Notes: generated from the letters alone by a model not told the origin. A DNA stretch of 64,000 nucleotides from Saccharomycopsis fibuligera x Saccharomycopsis cf. fibuligera (GCA_001936135.1 CP012821.1:806001-870000); one strand, 5' to 3'. Positions 1 through 11,576 are shown, counted from the stretch's first letter. Program-made: numbers and translations.

Positions 1-1
1 T

Positions 2-907
2 GGCAAACAGAAATTTCTAGGTACCGACCTAAAAGTGGAGAGAGGTAACGACAACCAAGTGGTCAGCATTCTGCTAGATCAAGAGCAGTACATCATTAAC
101 TCCTGCAGGGAGTATGATATACAAAGCCCTAACAGAATGTTAAAAACACCATTGACACCAGGTTTTTACTTTAATAGAAATGATCACCCACTCGACGTCG
201 ATCAACGAGAGTTGAACACAAGGGTAACCCGTTATCGAAGATTGATTGGAACACTATTATATATTGGTACAATGAGTCGGCCAGACGCACTTTATGCAAT
301 AAATTATCTAGCTAAAGGTTCTCATTATCCACACCGAGTCTTGTTTGATCAAATTATTAGAGTATTCGGCTATCTACTACAGACAAAGGAAAGAGCGCTT
401 AGATATGGAGAAGATAAAAGCGATAAGAGACTAATAGGTTACAGTGATAGCGATTATGCACAAGAACCAGAGAATAGGCGGTCTACAATAGGATACCTCT
501 TCCGCTTAAATACTGCCAACATTCACTGGAAATCCACACAAACAGCTTTAACGTGTCAATCATCTACTGAAGCAGAATTACAAGCGGTTACAGCAGCTAC
601 TAATGAAGCGTCTTGGCTAAATGAATTATTGATATTCATTGGCCTCGTTAAAGAACGATTACCATACTTATTGAAGGTTGACAATACGTCTGCCATAAAG
701 AAAGTCATCAATGGTAATTTTTCATCAAAATCTAAACATTATGCTGTGCGTTTGAACGTTGCCCTAGACAGATACCAGGGACATGAATTTACCATTGAGC
801 ATGTACCGTCATCACTACACTTAGCAGATATACTCACAAAGCCAGTTACTACGGTGATTATGAGTAACATATGTAACTTAGTTTTTGAGCCACGAAATAC
901 AGTTTAA
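2..907 (+). CDS. Ty1/copia pol, 3' end (RT C-terminus and RNase H), family C
   Basis: This is the C-terminal part of a copia-type polyprotein whose start lies left of the window; the frame is open from base 2. It begins in the RT region with a KFLGTDL motif (FLG is typical of copia RT). The conserved RT thumb segment follows (YRRLIGTLLYIGTMSRPDALYA). RNase H comes next, with a catalytic-type YSDSDYA motif, SSTEAELQAV, a DNTSAIKK motif and the closing LADILTKPV motif. The stop (905..907) lies 7 bp before the 3' LTR, with a G-rich polypurine tract between them. The fragment carries no frameshift, but it cannot be judged functional because gag, protease, integrase and most of RT are not in the window. 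Its LTR is shared with a solo LTR at 1343 and with the truncated LTR upstream of element G. Confidence 0.85.
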   Translation, partial: GKQKFLGTDLKVERGNDNQVVSILLDQEQYIINSCREYDIQSPNRMLKTPLTPGFYFNRNDHPLDVDQRELNTRVTRYRRLIGTLLYIGTMSRPDALYAINYLAKGSHYPHRVLFDQIIRVFGYLLQTKERALRYGEDKSDKRLIGYSDSDYAQEPENRRSTIGYLFRLNTANIHWKSTQTALTCQSSTEAELQAVTAATNEASWLNELLIFIGLVKERLPYLLKVDNTSAIKKVINGNFSSKSKHYAVRLNVALDRYQGHEFTIEHVPSSLHLADILTKPVTTVIMSNICNLVFEPRNTV

Positions 908-914
908 GGGGGTA

Positions 915-1306
915 TGTTGGATTTATACCAATTAACATCTTCCATACCGTCCATTTGGTATAATCTCTTTTTTGGTAAGCTGCCTTTTGCGGCCGAGAAC
1001 ATTTGAACGCACGCATGGTTGCTAAAGAGAACAACATCAGATGTGATGGAAAACTTAACATCACCTGAGCATTATGGGTGAGTAATGAAATTATTATATA
1101 TAGTCTGAAAGACAGAATATTTTTATTAAATGATATAGTTTATAATAAGTAAGGAAATATAAGTCCAATTTCATTACTAAAGAAAAATATTAGTATCTCA
1201 GTAAGTGGCTATCCTTCACTACTAGAGGAGAGACTAGTCTAACCAGTGCTATCCAGAGGGGACAACCTCAGGTATGGATAGCAGATATAGTCACTATACT
1301 CTGACA
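915..1306 (+). mobile_element. 3' LTR of element C (392 bp)
   Basis: The LTR begins TGTTGGATTT and ends CTGACA, giving the usual TG...CA ends. It directly follows a polypurine tract (AAGGGGGTA) downstream of the RNase H stop. It is about 95 percent identical by eye to the solo LTR that follows. The 5' partner is outside the window. Confidence 0.85.
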
Positions 1307-1342
1307 TTAAGAATACTTAGTGGAGAACTACCCCTTTCAAAC

Positions 1343-1736
1343 TGTTGGATTTATACCAATTAACATCTTTCATACCGTCCATTTGGTATCATCTCCTTTT
1401 TGGTGAACTGCCTTTTGCGGCCGAGAACATTTGAACGCACGCATAGTTGCTAAGGAGAACAACATCAAAGATGTGATGAAAAATTTACCATCGCCTGAGC
1501 ATTATGGGTGAAGAATGAAATTATTATATATAGTCTGAAAGACAGAATGTTTTTATTAAATGATATAGTTTATAATAAGTAAGGAAATATAAGTCCAATT
1601 TCATTACTAAAGAGAAACATTAGTATCTCAGTAAGTGGCTATCCTTCACTACTAGAGGAGAGACTAGTCTAACCAGTGCTATCCAGAGGGAACAACCTCA
1701 GGTATGGATAGCAGATATAGTCACTATACTCCGACA
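1343..1736 (+). mobile_element. Solo LTR, family C (394 bp)
   Basis: This is a complete LTR with TG...CA ends and no internal region. It is flanked by a perfect 5-bp target duplication, CAAAC, at 1338..1342 and 1737..1741. It is therefore a separate insertion that lost its body by LTR-LTR recombination, and not part of the upstream element. Confidence 0.9.
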
Positions 1737-1815
1737 CAAACACAACAAAGACCGAAACAAATCAGTTCCAGATAGCTCCTTGAACAATTCTTTAATAAAG
1801 GTTACTCGTTGGTAA

Positions 1816-2093
1816 AGTTATTTTCGGAATACTGACATCTCAAAGCTCAGCTTTAGAGGTAAAAGCCTTGTATTTTCAATTATAACTAACTAATAATAAA
1901 TATATAAAAATATTGGGTTGGACCCTCTTTGAATAATAATCAGACTGAATACAAAGCATGTTATTGATTCGCGATTAACAGTACTAAATACATATAACTT
2001 GCACCAAGATAAAAGATCCGCTAAGTTATTTTGTAATAAATATTGGTTCACTGTATTCAGGTTTGTTGGTCTAGAACTCAATGTTCGTCATCA
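1816..2093 (-). mobile_element. 3' LTR of decayed copia element E
   Basis: Read on the minus strand it starts TGATGACGAACATTGAG and follows a purine-rich tract (AAGAAAGAGCGAG), as expected for a 3' LTR of a minus-strand element. It is related to sequences at 6125..6386, 10359..10577, 14180..14451 and 14746..14949. It contains an AT-rich TATA-like segment (TATATATTTATTATTAG). The distal end is mutated, so the left boundary is approximate. Confidence 0.65.
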
Positions 2094-2120
2094 CTCGCTC
2101 TTTCTTGAGATATTAGGTTC

Positions 2121-2666
2121 TCAAGATACCAAATATTTCACTAATGGTAAGAATAATGATTTAGTGAGTGGTTTTGTTAATAGGTCTGCAATTTGCTCTT
2201 TGGTGTTAACATACTCTAATTTCGTGTTGATATTGTTGATATGTTGTCTGCAGTATGCTAGTCGGATGTGCAAATGTCTGTTCCTCTTATTAAAACCTTC
2301 TTTGCCAATCATGTTTATACCGGCTTTGCTGTCTGTTTTTATGACTGTTTTATTCGGTTTCTTGCCATTCATCCATTCGAATATGCTTCTCAACCATTGT
2401 TCTTGCTTTGGACCAGTAGATATAGCGACCATTTCAGATTCAGCTGGAGACAATGTAGTTAATTTGCTCACTTCAGCATTCCACGATATCAAGTCATTGT
2501 TGTTATAGTGAACACTGCTCACCGCACTTCTATAGTAATTGTCAGAATTGTAAGTAGAATCAGTATAGGCAGTAATTTTATTACCAGATCCCTTTCCTCT
2601 GAATATCAAACCTTTATTTGCTGTACCTTTTAGGTATTGTACTATTCTCAAGGAATAATGAAACAC
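2121..2666 (-). pseudogene. Copia RNase H fragment of element E
   Basis: The open segment encodes copia RNase H with TAYTDSTY (first catalytic Asp region), LSPAESEMVAIS, KTDSKAGINM and the terminal IADLLTKPL motif. Just upstream is the RT tail motif SLRIVQYLKGTANKGLIF. It ends 27 bp before the 3' LTR of the same strand. The rest of the polyprotein lies to the right on the minus strand, broken by many stops and frameshifts, so this is the 3' end of a dead element. The assignment to Ty1/copia rather than Ty3/gypsy rests on the order IN before RT in the fragments at 2784..5000. Confidence 0.85.
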
Positions 2667-2783
2667 TTCCTCACTAGGTTCAAGGTGAAATTACTAAAGA
2701 CAATTTGTGCAATAACCAACAACAGGTCTAGTGTGTGTACGTGCGTAAGCCTGTGTATTTGCATACAATAAAGAAGTGAGCAT

Positions 2784-3417
2784 TTATCTGATCATAGCTA
2801 CTTGTTTATTATGATAGTTTTTATTTCTCATAACATAGTTATGTTTGTTGTAGTCTATTGCAGATTTTGGTTTAATTTTCATATCTGGTGTTTCAAATCT
2901 TTCAATGGCACTTGATATGTGATCTTGTTGATCAAGCTTAGTGTACTGTCTAGTATACTTCTCATTTCTCTTTGGGTATATCTCAGTGATATTCAACCCT
3001 GCAGGTTCCATTGTCAGCATGAATTTAACCTGGAATGGTTGTTTTAGGCCCTGGACCGGTATCGGTTCGATGCTCTTACTTGGAAACTTTATGACCTTTG
3101 TTGAAATATGTTTAGCCTCACGTGCAGTAATGATTGCATCAACAAATGTCATGATAGTACCTACTATTCTTAGCTTTTTCGTACGTGGAGAGCAGCAGGG
3201 GATGAGCTGATTTGGTTCCAAGTTTTGTTTTGCCAAGATGATGATACAAGTTTCTTCCGCTTCCTTTGAGCCCGCTGAAACTATTTTGTAACTTTACTAC
3301 AAGTCTCAGTAGTTTTTTTATGTTTGTGCTTTTTGCCGTGTAGAAGCAGGGAATGTTGATAAAAGCATCGTGGTCAATTTCAGCCTGCGTGTAAGCATTT
3401 GTCACATCACATTCCAA
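2784..3417 (-). pseudogene. Copia reverse transcriptase fragments of element E
   Basis: Two overlapping minus-strand open segments (2784..3236 and 3139..3417) together cover part of a copia RT. The right one starts MECDVTNAYTQAEI, the equivalent of the copia motif containing the first catalytic Asp, followed by FINIPCFY. The left one continues with KFMLTMEPAGLNITEIYPKRNEKY, similar to the region after the YxDD motif. The YxDD box itself is not clearly preserved. The frame changes within the region show decay. Confidence 0.65.
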
Positions 3418-3757
3418 TGTGTGGAAATTTTTCTGTTGTGCTAGAGAGATATCTATTCTTAAAATGTCAGCTGCTAATGTGGGTGCATGAATCTCAAAAT
3501 TACTGACGTTCTGTTGGTCACTTCTGGCGCATAGCCGTGCTTTGGACGTAATACCACGTTGTTTTTATTTCTTCTTCAACCGCCATAGAGTTCTAGATTA
3601 AGTTCAAATGTTTAAGTTCTCGTTTGGATATCAATTGTTCAGTGAAAGTTCCGTTCATGATGAGGGTTTGTAACTCTTCCTGTATTGCTTCTAGCCATTT
3701 GTCTTTCTCACCAGTGTTTGGGAATCCTTTCAAGTTGTGAATCGTAATGATTTTATT

Positions 3758-4099
3758 TCAATTCTTTTCCCCATACATCATTTCACCAATGTCGTTGAGC
3801 CTTTTCCCTTTTCTTGAGGAAGTCGTTGGGTCAACTATTTTAGGTTGAGTTGAAATTGTGTCTTTTGTTGGTTCCGAGGTTGTGGTTTGTAAATTATTTT
3901 TGGAAGATCTGTTCTCCTCTTTGTTGGTGGTATTGTCCTTGTTCGTATCAGCTCCGGATTTCATTGGCAAGTGGGACGTTGTTGACTGTTCTAATCTTCT
4001 ATTATTTTCAATCTCTTCTGCAGATTGCAGCTCTTGGTCGTCATGATTCTTCATCAGTTTACTGTATGGTTTCGCCGATGCAACCTCTTCCGTCTGCAA
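3758..4099 (-). pseudogene. Hydrophilic linker between integrase and RT, element E
   Basis: The segment is rich in Lys, Glu, Asn, Thr and Ser and has no recognisable fold. It sits where copia polyproteins carry a low-complexity integrase tail, between the integrase fragment at 4267 and the RT fragments below 3417. It is supported by position only. Confidence 0.5.
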
Positions 4100-4266
4100 G
4101 GTGACTGCATCTTTATAAAGTCCGTAATAATGTCATTTTGATTTAAGTCTAAAGGCATTCATCATTCATTATTTTCTATCAGTTCATCGAATGGATCGTC
4201 ATCGGCTGGACCATCAACAGTGTTGATTGTAATATCAGCAGTTTTGTCTTTACTAATTAGAGCTCC

Positions 4267-5000
4267 TCATTGGAAGAATCTATAGTTGTTGGACTCAATA
4301 AGTTTGTTGTCAACTAGGAATAATTTTTGATTGTTTCTAATACCGACGAATGTACCAGTAATTATCTTGCCATTGGTTTTGAGAGTGTTAGTTCTGCTTA
4401 ATATTACAACTTCTTGCCCAAATATTGGTTGTCTGTCTATGTTCATCTTAAGGTAAAGATCAAAGTCCTTGGTATACTGTCTATAGAGGTTGTTTGTACT
4501 GAAATAGGCTTTCAAAGCTCTTAACGGGGATGCTTTAAGTTTGCGATTATAGGTGATGTTATAGATGATATTGGTATAATTGAGTGCAAGAGTTAAAGGT
4601 TTCACTGGTGATAGACCACTATCAATGTCGAGTGATCTCAACATTCTGATTATTTTTCCATTATATCTTTTGGCTAATCCATTTTGAGTTGGGATAAATG
4701 CTGTACTAGCGGTATCGATAATGTTGTATTTGTTTAGATAGCCTTGGAAAATGTTATTGGTATATTCTGTCCCATTGTCTGTGTGTAAGGCTTTAATGTT
4801 GCAGTCATATTATTTTATATTTTTCTGATGGAATTGTTCAAAACCGCCTGTGATATTTGCACCTCTATTGTTTTTGATAGGATATAACCAAGCATATCTG
4901 TAGTAATTGTCTATGAATGTGACTACTAGTCGCTTGTATTTACTTTTTACTTTTATTCCTATTACGTCTTAGCGTAAGGTACCGAGTGAAATTTTTGCTT
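4267..5000 (-). pseudogene. Copia integrase core and C-terminus, element E
   Basis: The open part 4267..4644 matches the integrase C-terminal region (a segment ending in GTFVGIRNNQKLFLVD, the copia 'giFlGY' region). Continuing to about 4940 on the minus strand, the catalytic core can still be read: HTDNGTEYTNN (second catalytic Asp) and IPTQNGLAKRYNGKI, where the canonical NGxAER has Lys in place of Glu. In-frame stops occur in the core (for example near 4810). This is a dead integrase. Confidence 0.7.
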
Positions 5001-5319
5001 TATGTTTATCGCGACTACCCTGAATAGCTGATGTGGCTGATGTTTTTGATTGCAAGCAGGTAGTGCATTCTTGGTGATTTTGTAATTTTTCTTTGGTTCT
5101 GATGTCTTTTTTTTTTACTATTTTCTTTGGGTATTTATGGTTAGTATGTAGTAGCGTGCGATGAATGTTATGGATTGTTTTGGTCTTGATAATTTTGGAA
5201 GTTAGGTATGACTATCTGTCTTGTCTTATTAGTTCATATCTGTTCTTTTTCTGAATCAAGCATGGTTTTGATGAATACCCAATAGTTGTTATGGGAGTAC
5301 CAAATGTTTCTGTTGAGAA

Positions 5320-5580
5320 TGTCGTTTTCGGCTAGAATGTTATCCTCGATGTCTTCTAATAACACGTCAATAGGGAATTTGTTGTTTCCGAGTATGAGGT
5401 CAACCTTTCCTTTAGGATTTATTGATATATCTGTTTCATTTGTTGCGTGAAGAATCTCTTTGGTCGGTGTTATATCATAGGGGTAGTCTTCATCACTGAA
5501 AATAGTTGCTTGAGCACTACTATCAACAACTATGTTTGTAATGATAGTTGTCTTATTGTGTGCTAGAGAGAAATTTAGGA
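5320..5580 (-). pseudogene. Protease region of element E
   Basis: On the minus strand a retroviral-type aspartic protease motif is readable as IVVDSSAQATIF, the remnant of the copia motif DSGA. It is followed by a segment ending LAENDILNRNIWY. The Gly of DSG is replaced by Ser, which would abolish activity. Confidence 0.5.
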
Positions 5581-5686
5581 TTTTTGTATAGCTTGTTCGT
5601 TTGCGTAGAACTGCTTCATTTTATCCATATCGTTTTTCTTGTTGTATTTATGCTTGAATTTCTTGAAATGATTAACTGTCTTGCTT

Positions 5687-5971
5687 TCAAGTTTGATAAT
5701 CTTCCTGGAGCATGTTTAATACATCGCCAATTTGTTTTTGGCTTGATATCATGTTTACCACAATTCTAACTAGTGTTGTATGACCGCGGAGACCTTGAAA
5801 AACGTGTTCAGTTAACGATTTGTCACTTAGAGGATAGTTGATTCTGCGTGCAGTTTCTTTTGGCAGTCTAATCTCCTTGGCAAACTTGTCAACATAATAA
5901 GTACCAGCATAACGGATGTTAATTACTTGCTTCATGGCCTTGTGTGGTTCAACGATGAACTTGGTAGCCAC
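5687..5971 (-). pseudogene. Gag fragment of element E
   Basis: The 94-codon open segment lies just inside the 5' LTR on the minus strand, upstream of protease. It contains GTYYVDKFAKEIRLP and LRGHTTLVRIVVNMISSQKQIGDVLNMLQEDYQT, which resembles the middle of copia Gag. No zinc knuckle was seen. The assignment rests mainly on position. Confidence 0.5.
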
Positions 5972-6124
5972 CTTTGTTCTTTTTTAGAGAGCTTTGCGAA
6001 ACCATGCTTGTTGCTTCAAGGCTGTTTAGTGAACAGTGAGACGCCGCCCAGACGCAACATAGAAAGAGTAGATTGCAACTGTCGGAAGTACTGAAGTTTG
6101 TTTCAAATGGGTCAAGTATCCATC

Positions 6125-6386
6125 TGTGCTCTGACATTTAAGGGTTATTTCGGACGTAAGAGCCTTGTATTTCAAATATAACTAACTAATGATAAATATA
6201 AAAAAATATTGGGTTGGACAGTGTGTATTTACTAATCAGACTGATTGCGAAAAAAAATATAGTTTAGCTATAAATAATAGTAGATGAAAATCTATAATTT
6301 TACGTCGATTGCAAAATATATATGCTGCATGAGGGTGTCGTCGGAGTATGTTCCGATGGTTGTGTTCTAGAACTCAATGTTTGTCA
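6125..6386 (-). mobile_element. 5' LTR of element E (degenerate)
   Basis: It is homologous to 1816..2093 in the same orientation (shared blocks: TAACTAACTAAT, ATATTGGGTTGGA, CTAGAACTCAATGTTTGTCA on the plus strand), but the middle has diverged. The boundaries are approximate. Confidence 0.55.
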
Positions 6387-7065
6387 AAATATGAGTCCTA
6401 GGATGTGTGTATTGCGAAGTCGGACATCCTGATTTCAATAGTCTAGACCTCACTGTTTTGTGCAGAAATCAGCTAGCCGTACCATTTTGCAACAACATCC
6501 GGTCCCGGCTTCAGAGCTGCAGATACCTCCGCTTTACGTATGCAGATAACTAAGGCAGTTAGTGCTGAGGCGACTAATCGTTTCCAAAGTAGCTTGGAGT
6601 AAATCTTTTCAAGAGATGCGCAGGGCGTGCCACAAGCACAACAACTGCGACCAACACCAGCGTCCGCTTCCTCATTACCTAACGAAAGACAGTTTCGTGA
6701 CAATAGACCACAAGGAGCTGATGGTGTTATGAACCAGTTGAAGGTCAAGCATTGTTATCAGAAGTTTGCTTATTTAGAGATCATCGTGGGTTCAGGGCTT
6801 TGCCTTTATCAAGTTCGGCAGCGAATACCTTACTGGAAATGCAGTAAATTTACTGGCAATGCAAAGCGCTTTGATGGTAACACTTTGATTAACCTATAGA
6901 CCTCTGGATTAAAAATGCAGACCCGCCTCGCTGTTGCTGCTACCAGACCTTTTAGGCTAGCTGATTCTCATGACCTCCCTATGGCTACTGGCGCCGCAGT
7001 TAAATCGAGCCTAAGCAGACCGACTTTGGGCACCAGTTAGTGCAGATGCTGACTTAGTTATACCC

Positions 7066-7302
7066 ATGAAAACTGAGAGCATCAACACCAACCCATCTTA
7101 TGGAAATTCGAAAACTAAAAACAGTCTTTTAGTCAAATCAAGGCGTTGCTTGAAGTTTACGCAAATAGAACACTTTGCCAGAAGTTGCCCATTTCAAAGA
7201 GCCAAGCAAAACAATATATCAATTAGCAAAGAGACTCCCCGTGCCAAGACGGATATTACTGTGAAGCGAAATGATCTTTGCGTCCTGACAGAGGGCGACT
7301 AG
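7066..7302 (+). pseudogene. Gag zinc-knuckle remnant of F1
   Basis: The segment RRCLKFTQIEHFARSCP matches the spacing of a retroviral CX2CX4HX4C knuckle, with the second Cys replaced by Phe. It lies upstream of the RT remnant, as expected for gypsy Gag. The loss of a zinc ligand fits a dead copy. Confidence 0.55.
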
Positions 7303-8330
7303 AGCATTGGCTGCCCGTTAAGGGCTGAATTCCGTGTACCAGTTGCTTTGAAATATAAAACCTCTGACACCTAAAGGGATAGTGGATTGCAAGGAAACTT
7401 TGTTAAGCCTGACTTTGCCAGAAACGTGCAGGCTGTGTTGCACACACCCATGAGAGCCTTTACTGCCTTCAGAAGCATTAGAAGAGCAAGCATTCTCGTC
7501 CATGCTAACCTCACTATGAGGGATCGCAAGCTTTGTGAACCGTTTACCAAATAAGTACAGCATAATGAATACCTGACTTTAGGAATACCATTCTGGAACA
7601 AATGTGGCTCACCCACCGTTCTAACAAATTTGTAATCCTATTTCCTTGCTAGTTCAAGTAAGGAGTTTCTTAAAGCGGATTCCAATCTCGGAATGATCAT
7701 AATCAACAAACAATATATCCCACCTCACCTGGGTACACATTATACAGAAGTTGAGAAACTACTCGAGGCATAGAATGTCATCTTTGCGGAAAAGGCCAAC
7801 GTCGTTCCTGAATCGAGGGAGGGGGGTTTGGATGAGAACGACACCAAAATGGAAAAAACTGCCTCAACGGTTCCACATCCAGGACCAAGCTTTCCTTAGT
7901 TTCCAGAAGAAGAGAAACCTCTCACCCAAGAACATCAAAGGATTCTTATGCCTGGAACCATTAGAACCAGCACATTAGATTTTTTTGGCGCCATTCTTGA
8001 CGGTTCGAAAGGAACATGGTAACCTTAGAATTCGCATTTACTATCGGTCGCTCAAATTGACCTTAACTACAAAGCAGTTGAAACTTCCATTGATAACCGA
8101 CATCATTGATTAAACTAAGCATTCCTCAACTTACTCGAAGACGAATGCAACTGAATATTTCTATCCGCGAAAATTGCAGGAAGGCTTCAAAAAGTAGACT
8201 CGCTTCATGTTCAAGGGACCCAAATAGGAGTAAAGCCAGATGCCATTTGAAATAAAGAATGTGGGAGCCGCTGCACAGCAACTTTCAACAAATATCTTAA
8301 CACCTGTAAGAGATTTCGTGGTCAGTAACA

Positions 8331-8711
8331 TTGGTGACATTATTGTTTGAGGTCATAAACTGTATGGCAGCAAGACGGCCTTTCGAAATTCTGAGAGAAC
8401 ACAAAATGAGCTCAAAAAGATCAAAATGTCACTATTCCCAAGGGCAGACTCAATTTTTATGTTTCACATTAAAGGAAAGAACCGCAGCGGTGCCAGATCC
8501 GACGAGGGCTACTCCCAGGGATTTGATGATATCAAACAATGTTTGTGAGTCATACAAACTATTAGGATTTCTTAAGATTTTCAAGCCTCGTATTGCGAAG
8601 TTAAAGCGGTTCGCATCAAGCTTATATAAGTGTAGTAAGGGCAACGCATTAGTTAAACCAGAATGCTCTGAAGAATTCATTGATGAACGTACGCAATTAT
8701 TATCCAAGTGA
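8331..8711 (+). pseudogene. Gypsy RT thumb/connection remnant of F1
   Basis: The order of features matches the region after the YxDD box of Ty3/gypsy RT: REHKMSSKRSKCHY (the 'l...kCxF' motif), QTQFLCFTL (normally vxFLGhxis), a PDPTRA segment (normally DPxKi) and ESYKLLGFLKIFKPRIAKLKRFAS (normally rsFLGlxnyyRrFI..fa.ia.pL). The catalytic box itself lies upstream in another frame and was not recovered. Confidence 0.6.
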
Positions 8712-8961
8712 ATGCTAGTACAAGGTCCATCTTATGGGGAAAAGACTCATCTTAAACTTGAAACTGACGGCGTCAGACGTTTCTTGGGAAGCCACCTTAC
8801 ATTAAGTAATCAAATGGAACAACTCTGAAGACTCAGGAATCCGTATGGTCACATTCATCGGGAAATCACTTAAGAACGCTGCAAGTATCCCTTCCGACAG
8901 AACCAGTTACTGTCGCTAGTTTGGTGTCCAAAAGGTTTGCCACTAAATTGGAACATATCCT

Positions 8962-9210
8962 ATGGTCGTTTGCTCAGATCATTGCTCTTTAGAAATTTTA
9001 CCTAAGTCGAACAATCCATCGGAGAACGATAGGGTAACACGTCGGAGTTTCCCGTTATCCCACTATGATGCTACAGTTAAATATATTAAAGGTGAACATA
9101 ACATCGTGGAAGATGGCCTTTCTCACCTCGTTAATTACTCACACGTTAATGTTCAACCAGAGCTTGATTTAGTTGCCAACCACCATGCGGTTGCGGAGAA
9201 CTATGCCTAA
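8962..9210 (+). pseudogene. Gypsy RNase H C-terminal remnant of F1
   Basis: VVCSDHCSLEIL corresponds to the tDH.sL..L motif, and LSHYDATVKYIKGEHNIVEDGLSHLV to the typical tail of Ty3/gypsy RNase H (yIkGehNxvADaLSRl), with Arg changed to His. It sits directly after the RT remnant and before integrase. Confidence 0.7.
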
Positions 9211-9428
9211 GTCGTCGATGCACTGTCAAGAGCGCCTGACAATTTTTAGTTAGCCGATAAGAACTTTAAAGTGTCTGAAAATGGACTTGCATACAGATTC
9301 GTCAGCAGCAAAATTAGTCTTAGGGAAAACTGTAGCTAAGCAATGTGTGGAGCAGGCACATGGTCAAAATGAACGCTCGTATCATCGTTACTTAGCAAAA
9401 TTTTACGCAATGATGGTATTTCAGTGAC

Positions 9429-10202
9429 ATGTTGGGAAACATTAGCGACCTTTTCATGGGAAACGAAACTTGCGTCAGAAGGCGAGGTTTATTTAAGTTG
9501 AATAATCCCCGGCTTCACTATTCCTCACCGCCTCCACGCATATTGTATACGATTCACATGGTCATTGTATCCGTAATACCAACTGGTACAAACAGTGATG
9601 ACACAATTCGTACTGTTGTGGACAGGCTCAAAAATGTTGTATTCCAATTCCTATTTCCAAGACTTTTGGTGCAAGAAAAGTCGCAGAAATCCTTGTTAGT
9701 CATGCTTTTTCTCGTTTTGGCCATGGGGAAACCATTGCTGCTCCTTTACCGGTCAACCATCTGGTTAATTACTTACCCTCTGTAAAAGAAAGGGTGGACA
9801 GAATACAGATGATCATAAACTAGGTTCAGCAAACTTACCTTAAGCAAACTTACCTTAAGCATCATGTTGATTTAGAAAAACAATCCTGAAAAAAGCACTC
9901 TGTATGAGGTGGGAGGGTGGGTGCTTGTTGCTCGCGATGCTTACCGTTCAACCGGTACATTTACAGAATTTATCGTCATGTTTCATTGTGAACCCAAAAT
10001 TGTGGCCAACACCAGTAATATCGCCTACCAGATTGATCCAGCTTTGATTTCACCCAAGCGTACGGTTCCTATCAACCACTTCAACATGTATGGAGTTGTT
10101 AAAAAGGTGTTCTGGGGAGAACCTCTCACAGACACCCAATTCCTCAGTCGAATAAATGAAGTTAGTGGTATATTTTACTTTGGTGGTGTAATGTTGCTCT
10201 AA
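9429..10202 (+). pseudogene. Gypsy integrase remnants of F1
   Basis: Two fragments are recognisable. In 9429..9785 the segment TGTNSDDTIRTVVDRLKNVV resembles the integrase core 'tnsg.DtilvvVDRltK'. The second, 9909..10202, is the integrase C-terminal/GPY-like region (GGWVLVARDAYRS, then AYQIDP and RTVPINHFNMYG). Stops and frameshifts separate them. The D,D,E triad is not intact. Confidence 0.6.
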
Positions 10203-10358
10203 AGGAACTCGCCAAATTCTAAAGATTGTTTTGGTAAACTTCTGTGCTTTCTCTCGAAAACGTTTCTAAGGTTTTATTAATAACCCAGTTGTGTTTACTA
10301 ATTTTCGAGACGATGATACGTGAGTGAGGGGAGGATGCGGTATTATGATACAACTAGA

Positions 10359-10577
10359 TGATGACAAACATTGGGCCTTGAAAATAAAACCAGCAGTAGA
10401 TATTCGGAGGATACCGAGAGATAATGAGCATATTTTGTATCCAAAACGAAATTATAAAACTTCATTCACTGCTATTTATAGCTCAACACTAGTATGTGTT
10501 CTTCAGTCGGATTATTATTTGTGTACTGTTCAGCCCAATACTATGATATATATTTATTATTGTTTAGTTAAAAAAGA
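10359..10577 (+). mobile_element. E-type LTR fragment (solo, degenerate)
   Basis: It starts TGATGACAAACATTG and includes TCAGTCGGATTATTATTTG and ATATATATTTATTATTG, all found in the E LTR read in the same orientation. The 3' end is lost. It lies just downstream of the F1 remnant. Confidence 0.5.
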
Positions 10578-11576
10578 CAAGCAAGTTTAAGAAAGAATTT
10601 AAAAAAGATTGAGCTGCTTTCAAAATTGTAGCAGAGCTTCGAGAAGCATTGCAGGACTAGAGACTGAAGGAAATATATTGGTTCGAGAACAACCAGTGGT
10701 TCGGTACTCAATATATTATAACAGTCTGTACGCCGGAGCTGAGATAAGGCCTAGCGAAGGCCTGTTATAGCACAACAGGTTCTACGAGGGTAGGATACCT
10801 CCTCTAACAACTGGATTCCAGATAGCCCCTCGATAGTGGTAGCCCCTAGTTACGAGCCTCCTAGCAATAGCTATATAAGTAGCTAGGTTCCTCATTGTAA
10901 CTATTATGTATTCTGTGTGGAAGAAGAGTTAGCTAAGTCATCTTCCTTTTATTACAATATACATATCTCCTTTATTTTAACTAGAGCATTACGTCTCTTC
11001 CTAGTCGACCCTAGAAAAGAACTATGAATCCAAAAACCTTTTCACGTCTTAATTGAAGCCCTAGAGCCCCTTCTCCTGTAGTGGGTAGCGCTTCTAATGC
11101 CAGGCAGCTACTATTCCTCCAACTTTTTCAGGTAGAAATTCCTCGTTGGCCTCTATTGAACGCCTCCTAACTTTGATTTTTACCCACTGCTTTGGCAAAG
11201 GCTGGAACATTCCCGGTCAACCGCTTATAGCTATTGTTGGTACCTTACGCGATATCCTCGCTACTTAGGCAGTCAACCTCTTAGCTTCCCAGGAAAACAT
11301 TGACGGGGACAATTTATGGGAATTCTGGACGGCTTTTTCTGAGCCTTTTGGGCAATCATACAGCCCCGCTTCCTTAAACAAACAACGTTCTTCTTTGAGA
11401 CAATCTGGTGCTATCGAAGACCATAGTACCAGCTTTTACTGGGTTCAGCCCATAAAACTGATAGACCCGTTCTAACGGGTTCCACTACCAATGGTTCACT
11501 AGAGAGCATTGGAGTTCATGTTAGCATAATCAGGGATGCTTTTCCTTATCAGAAAGTTCCTGTCTCTCTCGAGTAA
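10578..11576. other. Gene-free stretch, possible 5' LTR and leader of F2
   Basis: No coding segment is supported here. Between about 10735 and 10985 the sequence begins TGTACGCC, contains short GGCCT repeats, a TATA-like GCTATATAAGTAGC and a pyrimidine-rich end near ACTAGAGCA. This would fit a gypsy LTR preceding F2, but no second copy is present in the window to prove it. From 11040 to 11570 the sequence is probably decayed gag. Confidence 0.3.

Larger units (their letters stand above)
1816..6386 (-). mobile_element. Decayed Ty1/copia element E (minus strand)
   Basis: Reading the minus strand from 6386 to 1816 gives LTR, gag, protease, integrase, linker, RT, RNase H, polypurine tract, LTR: the Ty1/copia order. 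Every domain is interrupted. The two LTRs are clearly diverged from each other, so the insertion is old compared with families A and B. I could not identify a clean target duplication. Confidence 0.75.
6473..10340 (+). mobile_element. Decayed Ty3/gypsy element F1
   Basis: The plus strand carries, in order, a Gag zinc-knuckle remnant (about 7146), an RT thumb/connection remnant (8331..8711), an RNase H tail (8962..9210), an integrase core remnant (about 9560..9700) and an integrase C-terminus (9909..10202). RT before integrase identifies Ty3/gypsy. Every domain is broken by stops and frameshifts. A purine-rich run (GTGAGGGGAGGATG, about 10325..10337) may be the old polypurine tract. No LTR pair was recognised. 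Stretches between the named fragments (6400..7060, 7310..8330) hold gag/pol debris I cannot assign in detail. Confidence 0.65.

Noticed and set aside
1999-2508. 169-codon plus-strand ORF with hydrophobic segments
   Set aside because: It overlaps the E LTR and the antisense of the RNase H fragment, which has clear conserved motifs.
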